In this document: positions 1 to 10,033 of the stretch, in pieces
How the letters are laid out: each line of letters opens with the position of its first letter
Position numbering within the stretch: position 1 is the stretch's first letter
Translations under genes and position numbers: made by a program
The notes under the pieces: generated by a model
Databases searched by the model: none
Seen by the model: only the letters and a program-made list of their open reading frames with translations
What the model was told of the DNA's origin: nothing
DNA from: Punica granatum
Taxonomy: Eukaryota; Streptophyta; Magnoliopsida; Myrtales; Lythraceae
NCBI RefSeq assembly: GCF_007655135.1
Contig: NC_045128.1
Coordinates: 42,421,885-42,485,884 of the forward strand
Reading direction: 5' to 3'
Length of the DNA stretch: 64,000 nucleotides

Positions 1-1723
1 GTTTGTTCCATGACAGCTCTAGGAACCCCAACTCTTTGAACTGAAGAAAGGTGTCAAGCTCAACAGCTCCACTCAAGTTGTTCCTGGAAAGCCGAAGGAG
101 TATGAGATTCTGGAGCTGGGATATTGACGATGGTATCGTACCCTCAAATTTATTGTTTGAGAGGTCAAGATGAGTCATTTGAGTAAAATTCATCAGGTAA
201 GATGGGATAAAACCGGACATTTGATTGAACCCGAGAAATAGTTCTGTAAGTTGAGTGAAGTTCATTAGCTGCAGGGGAATGTGTCCCTCTAGCTCATTCC
301 GGTTCAATCCTAGAGAAAAAAGCTTGTTCAGATTCCCGATCGAAGGTGGGATTTGACCCTTGAGCTGGTTACCATCCAATTGCAGTGAAGCAAGCTGGGA
401 CAAATTTCCAACTGTAGCCGGGATTTCACCTGATATACTCATGTCATTGAGGTCCCAAGTGTTGAGCTTAGTCATCTTCCAGAGCCAGGACAACGAACCA
501 AGTGCTCGAGGTGTGAACTGGTTTTCTCTGACATCCAAATAGGTGATCTCGGTAAGGTTACTAAAGGAAGATGGGATCGATCCTGAGAAGTTACAGTTAT
601 ATATATCTAGGTGATTCAAGGAATGCAGGTTTTCCACGGAATTCGGTAATTGCCCAATGAATTGGCTGTGCCCGATATCTAAGTAGGTCAACTTGGTAAG
701 GCTGCCAAAGGAATTCGGGATAGGTCCCAGGAAGTTGCAGAATGATATATCTAGGAAGTTCAGGGAATGAAGGTTTCCAATGGAATTTGGTAATGGTCCA
801 GTGAATTGGGCATTGTCTAATCTTAAGTCTTTCAATGATCGAAGATTGCCAAGTGAAGCGGGTAACTCCCCAGAAAAGCTCGTCCAAGATAGCCATAGTC
901 TCTGAAGCAGGCTGGTCGAGTTAAAATAGGGCAATTGCCCTTTGAGATCACTGTTATGTGCCAAATTGATGTGCTGCAACTTGGGCAATTGGAAAACAGC
1001 AGCTGGAAAAACACCATGAATTCCACTGGGGTCCAGGAACAATGATCTCAAAGAAGACAAGCTCGTTATACTCTCGGGCACTTCAGACGATATATCCACA
1101 GAACTGAGACTGAGAACTTCGAGGTTGGTCAGGCTCTGGACAAGAGTGCTTAAACCAGGGTTTGGGAGTTCAAGATCTTGTTTACGAGTGTCCGAATCTG
1201 GGTTACAACTCAGATCAAGTGAAACTAGGCCCGTAAGTTTGGCGATTTCCAGTGGGATTTGGCCTGAGAAAGCTGAATCAGAAAGATTGAGATGGGTCAA
1301 ACCTGAAAGGAGGCTGAACTCAGATGGGATCCGGGACTGATTGAAGTCATTATCTGAAAGGTCGATTCTACGAAGATGGGATAGCCTGAAAAGGCTACTG
1401 CTCGAGTCAATCGAGCCATATAGATAGCTGCTGCTGAGGTCGAGTGCAATTACAAGGCCGGTGTTGTCACTGCATTCAACACCATCCCAGGAGCAGCATT
1501 TTGACGGTGAGGAACCATTAGTACCGTCAAGTTTCCAGGACTTCGTCTTCGGATAGGCACGGGGTTCATTGGAAGCGGACTCATCAATGATGATGCTGTC
1601 CTTGAATTGAAGCAGGGCAGACATGTCTTCTCCATGACAATCGGGTAGAGTCACAGAGCGAGTCCGGGAACATAGGCAGAGCAGGTGCACAAAAAGGATC
1701 CAGAGGTGGACAGATGAAGCCAT
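1..1723 (-). CDS. Receptor-like protein RLP1 (LRR-RLP, Cf-9/RLP12-like), 3' part cut by window edge
   Basis: The minus-strand frame is open from the ATG at 1723 to base 1, giving 574 codons with no stop, so the C-terminal LRRs, membrane segment and tail lie outside the window. The N-terminus is a hydrophobic signal peptide (about residues 1-22), then the LRRNT region with the cysteine-pair motif KCCSWDGVEC typical of plant extracellular LRR proteins. Many LRRs of the form LxxLxLxxNxLxGxIP follow, with numerous N-glycosylation sequons. By family knowledge such proteins are plasma-membrane receptors without a kinase domain that signal through SOBIR1/BAK1-type kinases in immunity or development. 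It is closely similar to RLP2-RLP4 to its right and is the only one in reverse orientation. Ligand unknown. Confidence 0.9.
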   Translation of the reverse strand, partial: MASSVHLWILFVHLLCLCSRTRSVTLPDCHGEDMSALLQFKDSIIIDESASNEPRAYPKTKSWKLDGTNGSSPSKCCSWDGVECSDNTGLVIALDLSSSYLYGSIDSSSSLFRLSHLRRIDLSDNDFNQSRIPSEFSLLSGLTHLNLSDSAFSGQIPLEIAKLTGLVSLDLSCNPDSDTRKQDLELPNPGLSTLVQSLTNLEVLSLSSVDISSEVPESITSLSSLRSLFLDPSGIHGVFPAAVFQLPKLQHINLAHNSDLKGQLPYFNSTSLLQRLWLSWTSFSGELPASLGNLRSLKDLRLDNAQFTGPLPNSIGNLHSLNFLDISFCNFLGPIPNSFGSLTKLTYLDIGHSQFIGQLPNSVENLHSLNHLDIYNCNFSGSIPSSFSNLTEITYLDVRENQFTPRALGSLSWLWKMTKLNTWDLNDMSISGEIPATVGNLSQLASLQLDGNQLKGQIPPSIGNLNKLFSLGLNRNELEGHIPLQLMNFTQLTELFLGFNQMSGFIPSYLMNFTQMTHLDLSNNKFEGTIPSSISQLQNLILLRLSRNNLSGAVELDTFLQFKELGFLELSWNK

Positions 1724-3370
1724 GAGGACTCAGCCACCGAACCCTCTGCGTGCTTCGATTGTTCGCAGAGTCTTCACGTTCAGTCTAGATACTCTATGTT
1801 GCGGTTATCACGTCCATGAGAGTGACCGAGGTTCCCAAACATGTGCAGTACTGCCATTCATGGAAGCTTTAGGCCTGCCCGGTCGCCACGTGAGAAAGTT
1901 AAAGGGGCATGGACCAGCTGAAAGTCTACCAGGAACATGACTTCATCAGCATTTAATCCTGGTTGTTTGCCTCCAGACCTGTCTTGGAGCTGAAGTATGA
2001 GTAAATATTTTCTGCCCCAAATCAATGCATGCACGGTTCTGATCAATGGTCAAAAAGTAACTCGATGATGAGCTTCCAAGTTGGTGCCGCTTTGGTTGAC
2101 TGACTGATTGCTTTCTCTCATGGATTTTTCTCCTGAGATAAGGGATGGACAGGAATTGGGAAAAGTAGATAACATGCCGTGTTATGCGCGGATTTTATTA
2201 ATGCAAGCAAATTGGGAAGTCGGTCGACGTATGTGCAACAGAGTAGGCAAAACGTCCATGAGGATTTGATACAACATTTATTTAGACCACAGTAAACGGC
2301 AGTGGCCAAAATCATACAGTAGACACGTTTAAAGTTGTGTCATATCATGTATGTGTGAATTATTAATAAATATTAGATGTCCACCCGTATGATATTAATA
2401 AATACTCTAATATTATTTTTGGAACTAGACACCATGCATGCACCCTGCGCGGGATCCTGAGTTATGACTGCAATGAGTATGTGTTATAGATGATGATGAC
2501 GATCATTTTTAATTTTAAAAATACTAACATATTGATTTATTGTCTTTTAATTGTGAGTATATGATATATTGATATTGAGATGGTAAAAGTTCTTTTAATT
2601 AAAACTCATTTTCATTTTCTAAAAAAACTAATTGATGACAACCCCCTCCCCCACCCCACCAGTTGGGGCCACCAGCGACAACATAAGTTGCCGGAGACCC
2701 CAATTGGAGCGGTAGTGGCCGTTGTTGAGGGCTTCCCGTTCGGAATAAAAAAACTCCAATAATTTTGTTGATGTTGTACTTTGATACTAATTGATAGTTA
2801 GTGTATTTTTAGGTTAAGAAAAAAGTTTGTGCATTTTTTTAGGTAATTAATCCTACAAATAATGATAATTCTATTATTTTCACTTTGTAATAATTGAAAA
2901 TTTAAATTAATTAGAGGTAGCATACATTATCATTATTTTTTTATTCACAACACAAATATCGATTTCATTTATGTTCTATATAAACGAATAAAAATCATAT
3001 TTGTTATAATAATTCCACACGTAACGTAGGTACTCCACTACTTCGATAAAATTATTTAATTTTCCTAAATTTTGTGGTTGTAATTAGTTGAATACTATGT
3101 GATAATTAAGGGCAATTGTGAAATACCAAAGTGAGACGAATGAAGTGTTACAATAATAGAGATGTAGAAGCTCATTTACGGGCGTTCATTTTTTGAGATG
3201 ATGTTGATGCGGAGAAGACCTGATCTGGAGCTGAAGTCTACTGTGAAAGCAAGACCACTGGTTTAGTTGTCAAAAAGTTGCTCCTCACAGGGGACAGCGT
3301 TCCATTGCTTCCAAAGTAACTGTGAATGTGATAACTTCGCTTTGGGATGGTGACACATGTGGAACCAAAG
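1724..3370. other. Divergent intergenic region between RLP1 and RLP2
   Basis: This AT-rich spacer separates the head-to-head genes RLP1 and RLP2 and should hold the upstream region of RLP1. I see no intact gene. A short GC-rich patch near 2640-2750 stands out against the AT-rich background but encodes nothing I recognise. Confidence 0.5.
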
Positions 3371-3450
3371 ACTTCGTGAACACCGTCTTCGTGACGCCTA
3401 CTACACACTGACTTTGTGAGCACCGTCTTCGTGACGCCTACTACACACCG
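3371..3450. repeat. 40-bp tandem duplication in the RLP2 upstream region
   Basis: Two adjacent 40-bp copies (3371-3410 and 3411-3450) differ at only a few bases; both carry the core CACCGTCTTCGTGACGCC. They lie about 130 bp upstream of the TATA box of RLP2. They contain TGACG, the core bound by TGA-type bZIP factors (general knowledge), which would make two such sites; binding here is inference. Confidence 0.8.
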
Positions 3451-3580
3451 AAGATAATGCACCGTGAGATGACATTAGTCCATGCATTGGGGTCCTCTGT
3501 TTGTCTTGGTTCTGGAAATTAAAACATCGTGTGCTGAGACCGAATCTGGCATCCATACCTGTTGATGAACAAAATTTCCT

Positions 3581-3588
3581 TATATAAA
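3581..3588 (+). promoter_or_regulatory. TATA box of RLP2
   Basis: TATATAAA lies about 70 bp upstream of the RLP2 start codon, a normal plant spacing for a core promoter followed by a short leader. Confidence 0.65.
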
Positions 3589-3653
3589 GGCCTCCTAGCC
3601 AGCTTCTCCTTACTCATTCGATACATAGCTGAGTAGTTACTAGCTCGGACAAT

Positions 3654-6600
3654 ATGAAGTCGTTGTCTTTCTACCTCTCAGTTTTCTTCACTGAAATGCT
3701 ATTGTTGTTCTCATGCTGTCCATCTGTCTATATGGCCTCCCCAGTTTCCATAGATTCTGCCAAACCCTTGTGTCATGAAGCAGACATGTCTGCACTGCTC
3801 CAATTCAAGAGTAGCTTCATTGTCACCGCTGAGGCATCAAGGGGCCCTCTGGCGTACCCCAAGACTGAATCTTGGGTGCTCGGGAACGTCAACAACGGCA
3901 CATCCTCGAACTGCTGTTTGTGGGATGGCGTCCAGTGTGAGGAGATAACTGGTTGTGTAATAGCACTCGATCTCAGCAGCAGCTTCCTCTATGGTTCTAT
4001 AAACTCCACCAGTAGCCTCTTCCGTCTGGTTCACCTTCAGAGGATCAACCTCGCCAATAATCACTTCAACTACTCTCGAATCCCCACTGAGTTTGGGCTC
4101 TTTTCGGGCTCGACCCATCTCAACCTCTCTTTCTCTGGCTTTTCGGGCCCAATCCCACTCGAAATATCCAAACTATCCAGGTTGGTCTCACTTGACTTGT
4201 GCTCTAATGTGTATCCCAACTCTACAGGATTGCTCCAGCTCCAGGGCCAGGGTTTTACCTCCCTAGTTGAGAACTTGACCCTCCTCGAGGATCTCTTTCT
4301 CGAATACGTGAATATATCATCATTGGTGCCCGAAAGATTAGCGAACTTGTATTCGTTGCGGACTCTGCGTTTGGCTCAGACTGGTCTTTACGGTGAATTC
4401 CCAGCCGGTGTTTTTCAACTGCCCAAGTTGGAAATAATTGGCCTGTCCTTCAACAATATCACCGGGCACCTGCCCAAGTTCAACTCAACTAGTCCTCTTC
4501 GGATTCTAGATTTGGCCGTCACAAAATTCTCTGGGGAGCTTCCAGTTTCACTTGGTGATCTAAGCTCCTTGATCTATCTGAGGTTGAATTCTTATGGCTG
4601 CAATTTTTCTGGGTCCATACCGAATTCCATTGGAAACCTTCAGTCATTGAAATATCTAGATATAGCCGGCTGCCAGTTCTCTGGCTCGATCCCGTCTTCA
4701 TTTAGTAACCTCTCCGAGCTCATGTACTTAGATGTCGAGATGAACTCATTCAGAGCTCAGACACTCGATTCCTTGTCCTGGCTTTGGAAATTGACCAAAC
4801 TCACCACCTTGGGCCTTCCGTTAATAAATTTACAAGGTGAAATCCCATCTTCCATCGGAAACTTGTCACAACTAGTTACCTTGAGTTTGATTGGAAATGA
4901 GCTTAAGGGTCAAATCCCACCTCAGCTGATGAACCTCACCCAGCTTTCTAAGCTATTCCTCAGGACCAATCAGCTGTCAGGCCACATCCCAAATGGGTTA
5001 ATGAACATGACTCAGTTGACAGTTCTTGACCTCTGTACTAACAAATTAGAAGGTCCCATACCGGCTACAATCTCTCAGCTGCAAAACCTTCAAGTCCTTC
5101 GGCTTATCGGGAACAATCTGATCGGAACTCTAGATTTTGATACCTTTCTTCCGCTCAAAAACCTGGTTGTCATACAGTTGTCAATGAATAAACTCTCACT
5201 CATCACAAGGGATGGTACAAATTCCAGGCTGCCTCAACTCCAAGCCCTTGGATTGGCTGGGTGCAATCTGACCGAGTTTCCGAGCTTCCTGAAAAATCAG
5301 GAGGTGATGGATTGGTTAGACCTATCCAACAACAAGATAAGCGGAGAAATACCGAATTGGGTATGGAACATGAGCGTGAATAATCTGGAGTTCATGAACC
5401 TCTCTTACAATTTTCTCACAGGATTTGACAGGAGGCCGGCTGTTCTTCCCTGGAAATATCTGGTCACTCTAGACCTCACGTCGAATTTGTTGGAAGGACA
5501 TGTCCCCATTCCACAACCATGGATTAGATCTTATCTTGTCTCCAATAACAAGCTGACTGGGAACTTTTCTGCATCGATCTGCAATTTGAGTTCTTTGGTC
5601 ATTCTCGACCTGTCCTTCAACTTCCTTGGTGGTGAGCTTCCTCAATGTTTGGGAAATATCAGTAATTCTCTCTTGTTGCTGAATTTGCAAAGCAACAGGT
5701 TTCATGGAACTGTCCCTCAGTTCCATGCGATTGGGATGCAGCTAAGGATGATCAGTCTCGCTGAGAATCATTTCCAAGGGAAGTTACCGAGATCTCTCAC
5801 CAATTGTCCAGATCTGCAGTTCATTAACTTCGGAATCAATCAGTTCAATGACACGTTCCCATCTTGGTTGGAATCTCTCCCAGAGTTGCGGGTCCTCATT
5901 CTGCGGGCAAATCAATTTCATGGTTCCATTGGAAAGCCTAGTTCTAATCCTGCTTTCCAGAAGCTCCGTATAATTGACCTCTCTCACAATTCATTTTCTG
6001 GTGAGCTGCCTCGTGACTACTTTCGGAGTTGGAAAGAGATGAAAGTTGTCAACACAACCCTGGGCAAGTTATCTTATATGAACCAAAGTTTACAGGTTGC
6101 TAACTATCTTGAATACACCTACTTTGGAAATTACGAGTATTCCATGACTATTATCACTAAGAGTCTTGAGTTATACTACCCAAAGATATCCGAAGATATC
6201 AAAGCTATGGATTTTTCTTGGAACATGTTTGAGGGAGAGATTCCAGACACTATTGGAGAGCTAAAGGAGCTTCATTTGCTAAACCTTTCAAGCAATTTCC
6301 TGACGGGTCAAATTCCAACATCTCTGGGAAACCTCGGGGCACTCGAATCACTCGATCTATCTCAGAACAGGCTCTCCGGGGAGATTCCTCAGGAACTACT
6401 CAGGCTCAACTTTCTCGCGGTCTTGGACGTGTCCTACAACAATCTCACAGGCCCAATACCCAGGGGACAACAGTTCAATACATTCCCAAAGAGCGCTTAC
6501 GAAGGAAATGAGGGGCTGTGCGGAGATGTTATATCAAGAAGATGTGGAGGTTTAGATACGGAGCCAGCGGGGAAAACTGGGACCTCGGGAAAGGAGCAGG

Positions 6601-6797
6601 GCTCGGACTCATGGTACGAGCTTGACTGGAAAATAGTTGTGATTGGTTATGGAGGTGGATTAGTCGTAGGGGTGCTTATTGGGAGTGTTTTTATCTCAGA
6701 TGAACATGGTTGGTTCGCAGCAGTCATTGTGAGGGTGCAGGAGCATAGGAGAAGAAGGCGGAAAAGTAGAAAGAGACGCCTCAACCGCAGGAACTGA
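3654..6797 (+). CDS. Receptor-like protein RLP2 (LRR-RLP), 1047 aa, intact
   Basis: A single exon encodes 1047 residues. The order is: signal peptide (about 1-28), LRRNT with NCCLWDGVQC (about 85-95), roughly 28-30 LRRs, a non-LRR island containing the family motif LYYPKISEDIKAMDFSWN, four C-terminal LRRs, the GNEGLCG motif, an acidic/polar juxtamembrane stretch, one membrane segment (about 993-1014) and a strongly basic tail rich in Arg and Lys (about 33 residues). The membrane segment is glycine-rich (GYGGGLVVGVLIG) with GxxxG spacing, which in RLPs supports pairing with the adaptor kinase SOBIR1 (family knowledge). Length and architecture are typical of Cf-9/RLP12-type receptors. The start follows a good TATA box and begins the signal peptide. 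Nothing is broken. Ligand unknown. Confidence 0.93.
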   Translation: MKSLSFYLSVFFTEMLLLFSCCPSVYMASPVSIDSAKPLCHEADMSALLQFKSSFIVTAEASRGPLAYPKTESWVLGNVNNGTSSNCCLWDGVQCEEITGCVIALDLSSSFLYGSINSTSSLFRLVHLQRINLANNHFNYSRIPTEFGLFSGSTHLNLSFSGFSGPIPLEISKLSRLVSLDLCSNVYPNSTGLLQLQGQGFTSLVENLTLLEDLFLEYVNISSLVPERLANLYSLRTLRLAQTGLYGEFPAGVFQLPKLEIIGLSFNNITGHLPKFNSTSPLRILDLAVTKFSGELPVSLGDLSSLIYLRLNSYGCNFSGSIPNSIGNLQSLKYLDIAGCQFSGSIPSSFSNLSELMYLDVEMNSFRAQTLDSLSWLWKLTKLTTLGLPLINLQGEIPSSIGNLSQLVTLSLIGNELKGQIPPQLMNLTQLSKLFLRTNQLSGHIPNGLMNMTQLTVLDLCTNKLEGPIPATISQLQNLQVLRLIGNNLIGTLDFDTFLPLKNLVVIQLSMNKLSLITRDGTNSRLPQLQALGLAGCNLTEFPSFLKNQEVMDWLDLSNNKISGEIPNWVWNMSVNNLEFMNLSYNFLTGFDRRPAVLPWKYLVTLDLTSNLLEGHVPIPQPWIRSYLVSNNKLTGNFSASICNLSSLVILDLSFNFLGGELPQCLGNISNSLLLLNLQSNRFHGTVPQFHAIGMQLRMISLAENHFQGKLPRSLTNCPDLQFINFGINQFNDTFPSWLESLPELRVLILRANQFHGSIGKPSSNPAFQKLRIIDLSHNSFSGELPRDYFRSWKEMKVVNTTLGKLSYMNQSLQVANYLEYTYFGNYEYSMTIITKSLELYYPKISEDIKAMDFSWNMFEGEIPDTIGELKELHLLNLSSNFLTGQIPTSLGNLGALESLDLSQNRLSGEIPQELLRLNFLAVLDVSYNNLTGPIPRGQQFNTFPKSAYEGNEGLCGDVISRRCGGLDTEPAGKTGTSGKEQGSDSWYELDWKIVVIGYGGGLVVGVLIGSVFISDEHGWFAAVIVRVQEHRRRRRKSRKRRLNRRN

Positions 6798-7861
6798 ATG
6801 ATGTTAGGGAATTTCATCACAAGCAAGGGGTTACACCTATAGCTTTTTAGCTAAGATTGGATGTATTAAGCTTGCTACTGTAGTTGTACGATAATTATGT
6901 ACGTTTTCTGATTTTTCTTTCTGTTAACTATTAAGAGTCCTTGGTATTTTTGTTCATAAATTCTACAAGCTGGGAGAGATTGTATTCATTGAGCTGATAC
7001 GATACTCCCTGTGGTGAGAAGTGCAAGCGGAAACAATAAACATGTCGTAATCTTGCAGTGAGTCTCGCCCTTGTTAAGTCTATTCCTTGAGATGAGCTAA
7101 GCTCTGTAGGTGCAGAAGACCTCCAGAGCCATATACGCATAACAGATCTGCAGGGGTGATTCCAGAGGAAAATGGCAAGGCGGAGTGCTTTTTTTTTTTT
7201 TTTTTTTTTCCTTCTGTTATTAATTATTAATTATAAATTTGCAATACTTCTAGACCGATAATGATGCCGTGCCTTTGTCCAAAAGATGATTAAATATACC
7301 TCTTTTCACCTTTTTTCCCATCTCCACACAAAACTAGGATGTGACCGGCCGCTAACTACTGGGTTGAAACAATTCCTAATAGCAAGCTATGAAAAATCTC
7401 CAAGTACGTCACTACAAAACGAAGTCTTAAAGTGGTTTATTAAAACTTTTGACAACTTCTAAACTCTAGTAAGTCAGATATGACGGAAATCCCACATCCT
7501 CTAGTTCCCGATGAGGACCTTCTAGAACTTTAGCCCTCCGAATCTCCTGAGATCTCCTGAATCCGAATCCGAGGGGAAAATTTTAATAAAGGGGTGAGCG
7601 ATCCACATGCTAACCGAAACTCATCTTTACCGAATCAAGTGTCAAATGAACAAGTTCAACTTATTTCTAAATACCTGGTAAAAAGAAACAATCATAGTAA
7701 TCAATTCCATACAATAAATCGTGCAGCATAAACTTTTTAAACGCATCACTAAATCAAAGTTCTATAAATCATAGCATTCAAATAAATTCCACTACTTAAA
7801 TTAAGTGTTTCAAACTTACTCGTATACATAAACTCTATAATTTGATCATCGATATCAAAAC
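6798..7861. other. RLP2 3' flank and degraded repeat DNA
   Basis: After the RLP2 stop there is a likely 3' UTR and then a run of more than 20 T residues near 7190-7210. From about 7320 the sequence resembles degraded plant LTR-retrotransposon DNA (for example a GGGGTGAGC motif near 7590), but I could not find matching ends or protein-coding remnants. No gene seen. Confidence 0.35.
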
Positions 7862-7919
7862 AAATCTGCTCATCGCCATTGACACTACGGTGACACTTCG
7901 TCCTGTCACGCAGACCCGC

Positions 7920-8036
7920 CGAATACCAGTTTAGCTGCTAGCAACAACCCAATACCAAATTAGCCGTTGGAACGGCTTGAATACCAATTTAGCCGCTAGC
8001 ACAGCCCGAATAGCAGATTAGCCGCTAGCACGGCCC
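7920..8036. repeat. Minisatellite: four copies of a ~29-bp unit
   Basis: Four imperfect units start at about 7920, 7950, 7979 and 8008. The shared pattern is GAATACCAATTTAGCCGCTA followed by GCACGGCCC. It lies in the middle of the degraded repeat between RLP2 and RLP3, and such internal tandem arrays are common inside plant LTRs (inference). Confidence 0.75.
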
Positions 8037-9975
8037 GAATAATAGTATCGCCAATACCTCATATCGTAGTAGGTAGATGAGACTTAAAATATAATAAATC
8101 TAAGGATGCCAAATTTTTCATATCTTACAAGACTTTCACAAATAGTCCTTTAATCTATATTTCTCAAAACCAATAATTTGATATCCATAATCAGTGGCAT
8201 TTAAACTCATTCGATAAAACAACATCACGTGTCTTAATGTTTCGATACTTGATCCTTATTTTTAAAACACAAAAATCATTTCATGCTCGAATAAAATAGT
8301 TATTTTTCAATAACATAACATTTCAAATAACTTTCATGACATGCATGGAAATTTCATTTCTTCATTTTGCAGACAATAGAAATGAGTTCGGGCTACTTAC
8401 CTCTGTAGTAATCAACTCACAGACAAAGATCCGGATCAAGAAAATGAACCTAAAATTGAAATATAGCATCAACTACTAATTCAAATTTCTAACGCAACCT
8501 TATAGATCCTAAAAGTCCTCGTAATGGAAAAAGACTAAAATACCCCCATTTGCCAATAATGGGTCATGACTCCATTTGAACAATCTGAATATAATTTATC
8601 AAAATTCAGCACTTTCAAAAATCAATATTATGATTCGAAACCCAAATTTTTAGGGAAAAGAAATATTTTCTACTCAAAAGGCCGAAATTGACTTAATCAA
8701 TACCAAACACATGAAATTCAGTATGTAAATTGTCTTTGAATTATCTGGAAATGACAACAGAAAACCCAAGGGTATGTTTCAACTCTCATGAGACCCAAAT
8801 ACTTGACAACTTCCATTTATTTCCAAAAATACGTTAAATACTTATATTTCCAGAATAATCCCAGAAAATTACCGAAAATAGGAAACTAAAATACGAGTTA
8901 TTAGGCTCAAAAATTAGTAAAACGGAGATTGGAGCATGTCACACGAGCTTCCCGAAGTTGTTGGGCGTCATAAGCACGAACAACACTGCACAGCATATCA
9001 GGCCAATTTCGGGAGAGTGTTTCTATCTCCACAGGACTCGGATTTTTGCGTTCTAGGTGTATGTGGAAACCTCAAACAACAGGCTACAGTTTAGAATCAA
9101 ACGGAAGTGAAAAATAAGGAGAAAACAGGTCAAAAAACTAGCTCGAAATCCTATGTTCGTCATATTTGCAGCTGACTTTAGAATGCGATATTTTGAATAT
9201 AGCATCCTATTGATCTAAGCAATGAAATTATTCAGCAATTCCAATCAAATAACATAGCTACGATGATCTTCCATTAACGAGCCTTCAGGCTTTTTCTCTC
9301 TAAAACCTAGCGAGCTACACCTCAGCTTTCGGAGCCACCGTGTTGCCTTCGTCTCTCTCTGTCTCCTCTGTCTCTTCCTGTTCTCTCTGTTTCTGCTGTA
9401 GAATTGAGAGAATCGAGTTAGCATCCTTAAAGCTAATGGCTGACCTTTGACCGCTACCATTGAAGTCGGTCATTCATTTGCATTTCCTCCCGTTGCGTTA
9501 CGACGTTACAGGAGACCGAGTATGTATCTTCTTGAATTTTCTTTTGGCTAATTCACCCATTTGGTCCTTTAACTTTTCTTTCATACAAATCGGTCCCTGT
9601 AAATTTAAATTTGAGGGACAAAAGTCACGGTCATTACACGCAGTAATATTATATTGCTGCAACCACAGATTTTCTATGTACTGTGGCAGGGTGATTGAAA
9701 CTTGAAAGTGAGTGGTTTGTTTATACTTGTAGATCTGGTCATGAACATCCCGAATAAGATAGAATCCCCACAACAGAGGGGATGCGTTTAATTTATGTAT
9801 ATTTTGCTCATCAAACGCTATCTGCACTAACCAAAGGAAAAACAATAATTGAGGAACAAAGAGACATCACAAGCAACATTCTATTAACTGATAACCTCAG
9901 CAAGAATTAATTAAAACATCGTACTTTGACCGGAAACAAATTTGTCTTTTCCTCTTTTGAGGAATGCAGAATGCC
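8037..9975. other. Intergenic region upstream of RLP3, no gene recognised
   Basis: AT-rich DNA, probably old transposon sequence up to about 9480 with a pyrimidine-rich patch at 9340-9400. The last few hundred bases should contain the RLP3 promoter. Short open frames here are low-complexity and match nothing I know. Confidence 0.4.
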
Positions 9976-9983
9976 TATAAGAG
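9976..9983 (+). promoter_or_regulatory. TATA-like box of RLP3
   Basis: TATAAGAG lies 58 bp upstream of the RLP3 ATG, consistent with a short leader. Confidence 0.5.
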
Positions 9984-10033
9984 TCTGCAGTATCAAGTGA
10001 AGCGCACACAATTTGTTAACTTGAATACTGACT

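Noticed and set aside
7920..8036. CRISPR-like array
   Set aside because: The repeats are directly adjacent without unique spacers, and this is a plant nuclear genome.
7320..9480. Full LTR retrotransposon between RLP2 and RLP3
   Set aside because: No matching LTR ends, primer-binding site, or gag/pol remnants could be found; left as degraded repeat.
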